From: Azolla caroliniana
Taxonomy: Eukaryota > Polypodiophyta
Direction of reading: 5' to 3'
DNA length: 64,000 nt
Assembly (NCBI GenBank): GCA_043228905.1
Contig: JBHGNT010000012.1
Location: 19,716,001-19,780,000, forward strand
In this document: piece by piece, positions 23,501 through 34,300 of the stretch
Numbering within the stretch: the stretch's first letter is position 1
Layout of the letters: every line of letters starts with the position of its first letter
The notes under the pieces: generated by a model
Told to the model about the DNA's origin: nothing
Database searches by the model: none
Seen by the model: only the letters and a program-made list of their open reading frames with translations
Position numbers and translations under genes: made by a program

Positions 23501-23554
23501 TTCCAGGCGTGCGGGTCGGGTTTTGAACATTTCTGTCCATGAGGATCCGGCCAA
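20516..23554 (-). pseudogene. Ty3-like pol: retropepsin, RNase H, integrase, lacking RT core
   Basis: One minus-strand frame of 1013 codons with a single internal TAG (21392-21394). Residues 117-200 are a retropepsin (IIDTGAG at 118-124, LLGRPFL at 192-198). At about residues 380-415 only the end of reverse transcriptase is left (WTEECTHSFKLLKECL, RAPILRPPDW); fingers, palm and the YxDD motif are missing, without loss of frame. RNase H follows (HTEASAFAIG, FFVDHQALLYL); the usual first catalytic Asp of HTDAS is Glu here. The integrase has an HHCC region ending CDECQRFK and WGIDFIGP, then the TAG inside DYATK.VEA, then RCNGQAEST and a C-terminal coil to 20516. There is no gag zinc knuckle upstream. 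Non-functional as it stands. Confidence 0.88.
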
Positions 23555-23573
23555 GTTTTCTGGTCAAGCTTTT

Positions 23574-23815
23574 TTATAGGTTCGTCGAAGGATGAATCTT
23601 CGTCGAAGGGTGAATCTTCGTCGAAGGATGAAGATTCGTCGCAAGTTGAAGATTCGTCGCAGGTTGAATCTTCTTCGAAGGATGAATCTTCGTCGAAGGG
23701 TGAATGTTCGTCGAAGGCTGAATGTTCGTCGAAGGATGAATGTTCATCGCAGGTTGAATCTTCGTCGCAGGTTGAATCTTCATCGAAGGGTGAATCTTCG
23801 TCGAGCTTTGCGTGG
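23574..23815 (-). repeat. 18-bp tandem repeat, about 13 units
   Basis: Degenerate units of the type TTCGTCGAAGGATGAATC run from 23580 to about 23812. On the element strand they form an open frame (23924 to 23574) encoding TKIHPS/TNIQPA hexapeptides. The frame differs from that of the following protease ORF. It lies in the leader between primer site and pol, where gag would be expected. Confidence 0.9.
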
Positions 23816-23963
23816 GAAATTCAAACTTTTTGGTGCCAACGGTCGCTCTGTGACCCGTGGAGTGATCGTAAACCGCGAGACTCGCGGTGATTATGCTTGC
23901 CCGGTAACGGCCTAATCTCCACAATGTTTAATGTTAACCGAGCGAATGAACAAAAAATCGACT

Positions 23964-24167
23964 TAATTAAACTATGAAATGAAAAAAAACAGAAAATGGA
24001 ACTTAATTAAACTATGAAATGATGAAAAAAACAGAAAATGGAACTTAATTAAACTATGAAATGATGAAAAAAACAGAAAATGGTACTTAATTAAACTATG
24101 AAATGATGAAAAAAACAGAAAATGGAACTTAATTAAACTATGAAATGATGAAAAAAATAGAAAATGG
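23964..24167. repeat. 42-bp tandem repeat, about 5 units
   Basis: The unit AATTAAACTATGAAATGATG plus an A-rich part ending GGAACTT repeats about five times; the first unit is slightly shorter. It lies in the untranslated leader of the Ty3-like element. Confidence 0.9.
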
Positions 24168-24253
24168 TGGTTCTCTTGCGATTTCTTCCTTCGTTGAGTG
24201 GTTTGCCTCCAAGTTTTTGACTACTCGAAAATGGGCTTCAATCGTCGGTCGTA

Positions 24254-24271
24254 TCCCCGACAGCGACGCCA
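24254..24271 (-). other. Primer-binding site of the Ty3-like element
   Basis: On the minus strand TGGCGTCGCTGTCGGGGA lies a few bases inside the 5' LTR. It resembles the TGGCG...CGGGGA primer sites of plant Tat/Athila-type Ty3 elements, which differ from the Met-tRNA sites of the Copia elements here. Confidence 0.75.
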
Positions 24272-24277
24272 AATAGA

Positions 24278-24844
24278 TATTAAGGATCTATGTATCGATG
24301 GAGTAAGCTCCTCGATGTTGTGCAGGATTTGGACCGGCGTATACCCTCTTGATGGTGAATCGGGTGGAGATGGTTGTCGGATACCTCCGAGCCTCACACT
24401 CACTCAACGATTAGTAAATGATTAAGCACGATATCTCTCTCACTCTCTCAAGCTCTCTCTCATAAACAATAGATCAATAGTATAGACAATAAGAAGCAAG
24501 AGTATGTCTATTATTAACCCTCTTTGCTAAGAGGTCTAGCACCAACAAGGAGAGAGATTAGTGTTCTCTCACTCAACACTTCACTAATCTCTCTTAAGCT
24601 CAAAGGTTTACAAGAAAGAGGAGACGAAGCTCTAGCTCTAATCAATAGGAGATCTTTACAAATGGGAGAACCCTCACAAAGCCACTACTATGTGGTTTAT
24701 ATAGCTTTCACGTTTAGGGTATGGGCCTTTCACATTTGGCCGTCTCTTTGCTTTCCTTTCCTCTTGCCGTTTCCTCTTCGTACTACGTCCTTGTTGATGC
24801 GTTCTTATTCGTGACTAGTTGTGTTGTTATCCCAACGCTTAACA
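24278..24844 (-). repeat. 5' LTR of the Ty3-like element
   Basis: 567 bp. The inner end is mutated from ...TTAACA to ...TTAATA on the element strand (TATTAAGG at 24278 instead of TGTTAAGG). CTATC follows at 24845-24849. Confidence 0.93.
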
Positions 24845-24849
24845 CTATC

Positions 24850-25500
24850 ACACGACCTGACATCAACTATTCGGTCGGAATGATAAGTCAGTTCATGCAG
24901 AAGCCGACTGTGGACCACCTTCAGTGCGCGCAGCGGATACTGCGATATGTAAGCGACACGAAGGACCGGGGACTATTATACCGGCGAGGTATAACCGAAG
25001 AGCTCGTCGGTTACACGGATGACGACTGGGCCAACGATGCATCAGATCGCCGATCAACCTCTGGTTATATGTTTTCCCTAGGGAGTGTAGCTGTTGCGTG
25101 GAGTAGCAAAAAGCAGCCAACAGTGGCTCTATCAAGCATTGAGGCTAAGTACTGGGGCGTTACCATTGCCACCTGCGAAGCCTTTTGGCTTCAACGATTG
25201 CTGTGGGACTTGCGGATCGAGGTACGACCCCGATCCTAATTTATTGTGATAACATTAGCAGCATGCAGCTCGCCAAGAACCCTATGCTCCATGCTCGCAC
25301 GAAGCACATAGAAGTGCATTATCACTTTGTGCGTGAGCGGGTCCTGAGCGGTGAAGTTGAACTATGGTATGTTCAGACAGATTGGTAGGTTGCCGACATC
25401 TTCACCAAGCTGCTCGGATCGGACAAGTTGCAGCACTTCACCGAAATGCTTGGTGTTCAGCATCTCGACGTGCCACACTTGAGGGGGAGAACGAGAAGAG
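24850..25500 (+). pseudogene. Copia-1 pol, 3' part (end of RT and RNase H)
   Basis: Continues the polyprotein after the insertion: TRPDINYSVG, then the RNase H region with YTDDDWA, DRRSTSGY, SSIEAKY and a second part with YCDNIS and ARTKHIEVHYHFVRE. A single-base frameshift lies near 25200-25235 and a TAG at 25386-25388 interrupts the DW.VADIFTKLL motif that normally ends Copia pol. About 430 bp of non-recognised sequence follows before the polypurine tract. Confidence 0.9.
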
Positions 25501-25935
25501 ACACCGGAATGGGCAAAGGCAAAGACTGTCGATTGCGCCGGACCGAAGGAAGAAGGCCAAGACCCGGACATGGTCCGATGTGGTAAAGGGCTTGGAACCA
25601 GAAGACGAATCGGGACAACCGATTCAACAGACAGATTCGAAAGAACCGGATCAATTCAAGGCCAAGCAGACACAGATGCAGCGAAAGTCGATGCCATCGC
25701 AAAGGAACCAACAGATCGATAAGCGCCGAAGTCATAGCAGCGAAGGAGTTGAGAGGGGCCTGTTGAGCAGACATACCGACCGAGAAGGTTGAGGGGCCCA
25801 AAACAAGAGGGGTCGCGTCAAACAGAACCGGGCCGGACGAGGAGCGCGAGCAAGGCGAAGCGACGCCAGAAGAAGTCGGTTGGAAGAACTGACTGCCACA
25901 GAGGCTGACACTAGGATCCAACCTCAAGTTGAGCT

Positions 25936-25945
25936 TTAGGGGGAG
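25936..25945 (+). other. Copia-1 polypurine tract
   Basis: TTAGGGGGAG immediately precedes the right LTR, the expected position of the plus-strand primer. Confidence 0.8.
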
Positions 25946-26378
25946 TGTTGAGTGTCAAGCTCAACTGGAGCCGGATCGGCTGGATAAGCCTGAGCCAGCA
26001 ATCGAGATGGATCGGTAAGCTGTGAGCAACCGAACCGGCAAGCAACAGATCCGGTGAGCTGGGGAGCCGGTTAGCCGGTTAGCCGGATCCAATCGGTAAC
26101 TGGAAGCCTAGTATTAGTTTAGACTACTAGGCAATTATAGTCTCGTAGTAAGTGTCAGAAGCTCGTGTGAGCATTAAAGTACGTGGTACTTGTGTCAGTC
26201 CCACGAGGACTTGTATAAATAGTGCTATTGAGCACAATTGTATGTGACAAAGTGTTTTATATTTTTTGAATATAGCTTTGAGGTTCTGCTCTCTCTGTCT
26301 CTCCCTGTCTCTCCCCGTGTACTCTGTGTATTCCCTGATTTCCCTGTCTTTTAACGCTTCCGCAAGTAATCGTTTTCA
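25946..26378 (+). repeat. Copia-1 3' LTR
   Basis: Same length (433 bp) and boundaries as the 5' LTR, with scattered substitutions between the two, so the insertion is not very recent. The GCAAG duplication follows at 26379-26383. Confidence 0.95.
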
Positions 26379-26810
26379 GCAAGTTTATGAGTGATTAAGA
26401 CAAGCCTCTAGTGGATTCATCTTTTCTTATTATCACCCTACCCCTCCTACATTTTTCTAGATTTTTACGCATACCCCTCCCTCCTCTTTTTCTACAATGA
26501 CTACCCCGACCACTTTCAATAATTTTATTCTACCCCTCCCCTTTTTCTTTCTTCTAGATCTCAATCTAGCCTTCCCTCCACTTTAATTTTAATTTCTTTC
26601 TACCCCTCCCCTTTCTCTAAATTTTTCTTCGTACCCCTCCCCTCTTCTTGTTTCTAAATTTCAACCTACCCTTCCCCCTTACTCAAATTCATGCTTTCAA
26701 TCTACCCCTCCCTCTCACAGCCCCCTCCATTTTCCAAAGATCTTCATAAAATCTTTTACTCCCCACCACTATACAAAACAGAAAAACTAACAAACACGCT
26801 CTCTTTTATC

Positions 26811-26885
26811 GTAATTACCTTACCATAGTGGTAAGTTATTAACACTACAAGCACTCCATCATGGGTTCGAAACCCAATTTCCTCA
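26811..26885 (+). other. tRNA-derived sequence, possible SINE head
   Basis: TTACCATAGTGGTAAG resembles a Pol III A box and GGTTCGAAACC at 26864-26874 is a good B box, about 40 nt apart as in tRNA genes. The stems are too poor for a functional tRNA, so it is more likely a SINE or tRNA relic. Confidence 0.5.
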
Positions 26886-26929
26886 CCTCTTTATTATATA
26901 CTCTTAATTCACTAGATGCCATTGTGGAA

Positions 26930-26993
26930 TGTAGGGGTTGAACCCATGACCACCTCGTCTCCATTGGGCCACCTTATCAACTGAGCTACATGT
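26930..26993 (-). other. tRNA-derived sequence, minus strand
   Basis: On the minus strand TAGCTCAGTTGATAAGG (A box) is followed about 35 nt later by GGGTTCAACCCC (B box). This is convergent with the tRNA-like sequence 45 bp to its left. Stem pairing is imperfect, which argues against an active tRNA gene. Confidence 0.5.
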
Positions 26994-27125
26994 CTCTCTC
27001 TTTCTATTTGTCTCTCTACTCTCATCTCCCCTCTCGTGCCCCCCCCCCCCTTTCAAATAAGCCCATAAAATCTTTTACTCCCCGCTATATCCACCACCTT
27101 TCCTAACTCCCACATCATACATTTT

Positions 27126-27165
<40 letters not shown>

Positions 27166-27301
27166 CTTACCTTCCCTATATAAACCCCTCTAAATTTACA
27201 TGGTCATGTGCACTACTAAGCTCCTTTGGAGCGAAACTAGTTTGCCATCAACCATGCTTGTATTAGTTTTTAGGTTGTCTAATGAAAAGCTTAGTTTATA
27301 G

Positions 27302-27336
<35 letters not shown>

Positions 27337-27351
27337 TTTGTATATACATAT

Positions 27352-27394
<43 letters not shown>

Positions 27395-28303
27395 ATTCTC
27401 TAACTCTTACTCTATCTCGTACATACTTGCACCTCCCTATTGCTAATCATCAGCACACCTTGTTTCGACCTCACGATCAACAAACCCTAAACCCTAAATC
27501 TGAAACCCTAACCTGTTTCTCTAATCTCTCCCTCTCCCTCTCCATCTTACATATTCGCATCCATTGATTGCTTACCGTCCACAGTCCTTGTTTCAACCTC
27601 ACGGTCTAATAAAGCAAGCCCAAATAAAAAAAGTGATGTATTTTGCAAGGATTTACTTCAATTGCAATACAAAGGGATCAATAACATGGTTTCATAGTAA
27701 AATGCAAAACTAGATTAGTTCTTGTTTACTTCCACAAAACCGATATTTTTGTTTTATAATAATCTCTAGATATTAGAGAATCTATGTGTGACACATAAAA
27801 TCAATTAAAGGTATCTTTCAAGCAAACACCAACTGCAAAACACTCAAGGAATGTGGGAGCCCAATGGTAGAGAACTTTATGTGGCCGAACTCTTGAAATT
27901 TTTAAGGGCAAGTTCATTAAGTCAAAATTATAAATAAGTTTTTTAATATTCAACAAGAAGGAATCCAAACGTATTACAATGTTTAAAGAAGATTGTCTAT
28001 GTGGATTGTAGGACACCTGTGATGTAATTTGTATGGAATTAAAAGAATACATACACATACATATATGTATATTTATGGATATATCATATAGGCATACAAC
28101 CAAGCATACCAACATACACTTGCATAATTGCATTCATAGACACATAAAATATACATGCATACAACTCACATACCATTGCATAGGTAAATCATAACACATT
28201 CATAATCATATTGTGGCAAATGCACAAACTAGCAATTCAATAGCTTGACATATTTACATGGAGATATGTTCATACATATACAGACACAAAAACATATATG
28301 CAT

Positions 28304-31300
28304 AGACATACATACATACATACATGGATGGATGTGTATGTGTACAGGCAAGGGACAAGAAGTGGATAGGGATGAGAACGAATCATGAATGGTTGGTCTT
28401 CAATGACAAGGTCACACCACGTGCTTTTTACCATTTTTTTCGTCATATAATCTAAAAAACACGTGATCAATAATCTACTAAAACAAAGTGAGGTGTGAAA
28501 ATCGTTGAATACATTACTCACAAGGGACAACAAAAAGGGTCACGGTTCACCATAGAAGAAGAAGAAACCTTGAGTTTGCATCAACCACACGAGTTGAATT
28601 TCAACTAAGCACTATGATTAGCTCTCTAATATCTAAACTAATCTTAAATAGAACCTACACACATCTAAGTTTTTAATGTCTAACCCTTGGCACAAATCTC
28701 TCGAGTTCTAATGAAGACAAATCTCTAAGGGATAAGCAAGGGTTGTCAAAGTCCTTGTTTGGTACACAACACACCTTACATGATGACAAAAAATTCCACC
28801 ACCTTATCCATTGCTACATGGCCTAAAATAACAATAACCAACACAAACACACAAACATATCTATCTATATCTATATCTATATCTATATATATGTGTGAAT
28901 CTAAAATTTTAACATAAGCGAGAATTTAGACATACATACATGCATGGATGGATTTGTATGTACAGGCAAGGGACAAGAAGTGGATAGGGATGAGAACGAA
29001 TCATGAATGGTTGGTCTTCAATGACAAGGTCACACCATGTGCTTTTCACCATTTTTTTCGTCATAAAATCTAAAAAACACGTGATCAATAATCTACTAAA
29101 ACAAAGTGAGGTGTGAAAATCGTTGAATACATTACTCACAAGGGACTACGAAAAGGGTCACAGTTCACCATAGAAGAAGAAGAAACCTTGAGTTTGCATC
29201 AACCACACGAGTTGAATTTCAACTAAGCACTATGATTAGCTCTCTAATATCTAAACTAATCTTAAATAGAACCTACACATATCTAAGTTTTTAATGTCTA
29301 ACCCTTGGCACAAATCTCTCGAGTTCTAATGAAGACAAATCTCTAAGGGATAAGCAAGGGTTGTCAAAGTCCTTGTTTGGTACACAACACACCTTACATA
29401 ATGACAAAAAATTCCACCACCTTATCCATTGCTACATGGCCTAAAATAACAACAACCAACACAAACACACAAACATATCTATCTATATCTATATCTATAT
29501 CTATATATATGTGTGAATCTAAAATTTTAACATAAGCGAGAATTTAGACATACATACATGCATGGATGGATTTGTATGTACAGGCAAGGGACAAGAAGTG
29601 GATAGGGATGAGAACGAATCATGAATGGTTGGTCTTCAATGACAAGGTCACACCATGTGCTTTTCACCATTTTTTTCGTCATAAAATCTAAAAAACACGT
29701 GATCAATAATCTACTAAAACAAAGTGAGGTGTGAAAATCGTTGAATACATTACTCACAAGGGACTACGAAAAGGGTCACAGTTCACCATAGAAGAAGAAG
29801 AAACCTTGAGTTTGCATCAACCACACGAGTTGAATTTCAACTAAGCACTATGATTAGCTCTCTAATATCTAAACTAATCTTAAATAGAACCTACACACAT
29901 CTAAGTTTTTAATGTCTAACCCTTGGCACAAATCTCTCGAGTTCTAATGAAGACAAATCTCTAAGGGATAAGCAAGGGTTGTCAAAGTCCTTGTTTGGTA
30001 CACAACACACCTTACATGATGACAAAAAATTCCACCACCTTATCCATTGTTACATGGCCTAAAATAACAATAACCAACACAAACACGCAAACATATCTAT
30101 CTATATCTATATCTATATCTATATATATGTGTGAATCTAAAATTTTAACATAAGCGAGAATTTAGACATACATACATGCATGGATGGATTTGTATGTACA
30201 GGCAAGGGACAAGAAGTGGATAGGGATGAGAACGAATCATGAATGGTTGGTCTTCAATGACAAGGTCACACCATGTGCTTTTCACCATTTTTTTCGTCAT
30301 AAAATCTAAAAAACACGTGATCAATAATCTACTAAAACAAAGTGAGGTGTGAAAATCGTTGAATACATTACTCACAAGGGACTACGAAAAGGGTCACGGT
30401 TCACCATAGAAGAAGAAGAAACCTTGAGTTTGCATCAACCACACGAGTTGAATTTCAACTAAGCACTATGATTAGCTCTCTAATATCTAAACTAATCTTA
30501 AATAGAACCTACACACATCTAAGTTTTTAATGTCTAACCCTTGGCACAAATCTCTCGAGTTCTAATGAAGACAAATCTCTAAGGGATAAGCAAGGGTTGT
30601 CAAAGTCCTTGTTTGGTACACAACACACCTTACATGATGACAAAAAATTCCACCACCTTATCCATTGTTACATGGCCTAAAATAACAATAACCAACACAA
30701 ACACACAAACATATCTATCTATATCTATATCTATATCTATATATATGTGTGAATCTAAAATTTTAACATAAGCGAGAATTTAGACATACATACATGCATG
30801 GATGGATTTGTATGTACAGGCAAGGGACAAGAAGTGGATAGGGATGAGAACGAATCATGAATGGTTGGTCTTCAATGACAAGGTCACACCATGTGCTTTT
30901 CACCATTTTTTTCGTCATAAAATCTAAAAAACACGTGATCAATAATCTACTAAAACAAAGTGAGGTGTGAAAATCGTTGAATACATTACTCACAAGGGAC
31001 TACGAAAAGGGTCACAGTTCACCATAGAAGAAGAAGAAACCTTGAGTTTGCATCAACCACACGAGTTGAATTTCAACTAAGCACTATGATTAGCTCTCTA
31101 ATATCTAAACTAATCTTAAATAGAACCTACACACATCTAAGTTTTTAATGTCTAACCCTTGGCACAAATCTCTCGAGTTCTAATGAAGACAAATCTCTAA
31201 GGGATAAGCAAGGGTTGTCAAAGTCCTTGTTTGGTACACAACACACCTTACATGATGACAAAAAATTCCACCACCTTATCCATTGTTACATGGCCTAAAA

Positions 31301-34300
31301 TAACAATAACCAACACAAACACACAAACATATCTATCTATATCTATATCTATATCTATATATATGTGTGAATCTAAAATTTTAACATAAGCGAGAATTTA
31401 GACATACATACATGCATGGATGGATTTGTATGTACAGGCAAGGGACAAGAAGTGGATAGGGATGAGAACGAATCATGAATGGTTGGTCTTCAATGACAAG
31501 GTCACACCATGTGCTTTTCACCATTTTTTTCGTCATAAAATCTAAAAAACACGTGATCAATAATCTACTAAAACAAAGTGAGGTGTGAAAATCGTTGAAT
31601 ACATTACTCACAAGGGACTACGAAAAGGGTCACGGTTCACCATAGAAGAAGAAGAAACCTTGAGTTTGCATCAACCACACGAGTTGAATTTCAACTAAGC
31701 ACTATGATTAGCTCTCTAATATCTAAACTAATCTTAAATAGAACCTACACACATCTAAGTTTTTAATGTCTAACCCTTGGCACAAATCTCTCGAGTTCTA
31801 ATGAAGACAAATCTCTAAGGGATAAGCAAGGGTTGTCAAAGTCCTTGTTTGGTACACAACACACCTTACATGATGACAAAAAATTCCACCACCTTATCCA
31901 TTGTTACATGGCCTAAAATAACAACAACCAACACAAACACACAAACATATCTATCTATATCTATATCTATATCTATATATATGTGTGAATCTAAAATTTT
32001 AACATAAGCGAGAATTTAGACATACATACATGCATGGATGGATTTGTATGTACAGGCAAGGGACAAGAAGTGGATAGGGATGAGAACGAATCATGAATGG
32101 TTGGTCTTCAATGACAAGGTCACACCATGTGCTTTTCACCATTTTTTTCGTCATAAAATCTAAAAAACACGTGATCAATAATCTACTAAAACAAAGTGAG
32201 GTGTGAAAATCGTTGAATACATTACTCACAAGGGACTACGAAAAGGGTCACGGTTCACCATAGAAGAAGAAGAAACCTTGAGTTTGCATCAACCACACGA
32301 GTTGAATTTCAACTAAGCACTATGATTAGCTCTCTAATATCTAAACTAATCTTAAATAGAACCTACACACATCTAAGTTTTTAATGTCTAACCCTTGGCA
32401 CAAATCTCTCGAGTTCTAATGAAGACAAATCTCTAAGGGATAAGCAAGGGTTGTCAAAGTCCTTGTTTGGTACACAACACACCTTACATGATGACAAAAA
32501 ATTCCACCACCTTATCCATTGTTACATGGCCTAAAATAACAACAACCAACACAAACACACAAACATATCTATCTATATCTATATCTATATCTATATATAT
32601 GTGTGAATCTAAAATTTTAACATAAGCGAGAATTTAGACATACATACATGCATGGATGGATTTGTATGTACAGGCAAGGGACAAGAAGTGGATAGGGATG
32701 AGAACGAATCATGAATGGTTGGTCTTCAATGACAAGGTCACACCATGTGCTTTTCACCATTTTTTTCGTCATAAAATCTAAAAAACACGTGATCAATAAT
32801 CTACTAAAACAAAGTGAGGTGTGAAAATCGTTGAATACATTACTCACAAGGGACTACGAAAAGGGTCACAGTTCACCATAGAAGAAGAAGAAACCTTGAG
32901 TTTGCATCAACCACACGAGTTGAATTTCAACTAAGCACTATGATTAGCTCTCTAATATCTAAACTAATCTTAAATAGAACCTACACACATCTAAGTTTTT
33001 AATGTCTAACCCTTGGCACAAATCTCTCGAGTTCTAATGAAGACAAATCTCTAAGGGATAAGCAAGGGTTGTCAAAGTCCTTGTTTGGTACACAACACAC
33101 CTTACATGATGACAAAAAATTCCACCACCTTATCCATTGTTACATGGCCTAAAATAACAACAACCAACACAAACACACAAACATATCTATCTATATCTAT
33201 ATCTATATCTATATATATGTGTGAATCTAAAATTTTAACATAAGCGAGAATTTAGACATACATACATGCATGGATGGATTTGTATGTACAGGCAAGGGAC
33301 AAGAAGTGGATAGGGATGAGAACGAATCATGAATGGTTGGTCTTCAATGACAAGGTCACACCATGTGCTTTTCACCATTTTTTTCGTCATAAAATCTAAA
33401 AAACACGTGATCAATAATCTACTAAAACAAAGTGAGGTGTGAAAATCGTTGAATACATTACTCACAAGGGACTACGAAAAGGGTCACAGTTCACCATAGA
33501 AGAAGAAGAAACCTTGAGTTTGCATCAACCACACGAGTTGAATTTCAACTAAGCACTATGATTAGCTCTCTAATATCTAAACTAATCTTAAATAGAACCT
33601 ACACACATCTAAGTTTTTAATGTCTAACCCTTGGCACAAATCTCTCGAGTTCTAATGAAGACAAATCTCTAAGGGATAAGCAAGGGTTGTCAAAGTCCTT
33701 GTTTGGTACACAACACACCTTACATGATGACAAAAAATTCCACCACCTTATCCATTGCTACATGGCCTAAAATAACAATAACCAACACAAACACACAAAC
33801 ATATCTATCTATATCTATATCTATATCTATATATATGTGTGAATCTAAAATTTTAACATAAGCGAGAATTTAGACATACATACATGCATGGATGGATTTG
33901 TATGTACAGGCAAGGGACAAGAAGTGGATAGGGATGAGAACGAATCATGAATGGTTGGTCTTCAATGACAAGGTCACACCATGTGCTTTTCACCATTTTT
34001 TTCGTCATAAAATCTAAAAAACACGTGATCAATAATCTACTAAAACAAAGTGAGGTGTGAAAATCGTTGAATACATTACTCACAAGGGACTACGAAAAGG
34101 GTCACGGTTCACCATAGAAGAAGAAGAAACCTTGAGTTTGCATCAACCACACGAGTTGAATTTCAACTAAGCACTATGATTAGCTCTCTAATATCTAAAC
34201 TAATCTTAAATAGAACCTACACACATCTAAGTTTTTAATGTCTAACCCTTGGCACAAATCTCTCGAGTTCTAATGAAGACAAATCTCTAAGGGATAAGCA

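Larger units (their letters stand above)
14264..24844 (-). mobile_element. Ty3/Gypsy-like element with unusual gene order, nested in Copia-1
   Basis: LTRs of 568 and 567 bp (14264-14831 and 24278-24844) are flanked by CTATC (14259-14263 and 24845-24849). Primer site and polypurine tract place the 5' end at 24844, so the element reads on the minus strand. Order along that strand: 5' LTR, primer site, 42-bp and 18-bp tandem repeats, retropepsin, RNase H and integrase in one frame, a second retropepsin-like domain, a 288-bp duplication, an AT-rich low-complexity block, about 3.9 kb of broken unknown coding sequence, polypurine tract, 3' LTR. The fingers and palm of reverse transcriptase are absent and no gag zinc knuckle is visible, so it was probably mobilised by other elements or is a rearranged copy. 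Confidence 0.93.
10127..26378 (+). mobile_element. Copia-1: decayed Ty1/Copia retrotransposon, split by a Ty3-like insertion
   Basis: Paired 433-bp LTRs (10127-10559 and 25946-26378) are flanked by the target duplication GCAAG (10122-10126 and 26379-26383). A Met-tRNA primer site follows the left LTR and a polypurine tract precedes the right one. Internal order is gag, protease, integrase, reverse transcriptase, RNase H, which is the Copia order. The body is interrupted at 14264-24844 by a Ty3/Gypsy-like element on the other strand. Without that insert the element is about 5.7 kb. Many in-frame stops make it non-functional. Confidence 0.95.
26384..27610. other. Pyrimidine-rich spacer with CT microsatellites
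   Basis: 26430-26720 is a loose array of TACCCCTCCC motifs at irregular spacing. A C run lies at about 27038-27050. CT runs lie at about 27128-27161, 27304-27333 and 27354-27391. CCCTAAA telomere-type units occur at about 27483-27498. Two tRNA-like sequences are listed separately. No protein-coding gene is visible. Confidence 0.7.

Noticed and set aside
26811-26993. Functional tRNA genes
   Set aside because: The A and B boxes are good but acceptor and T stems do not pair properly, and no clear anticodon loop can be drawn.
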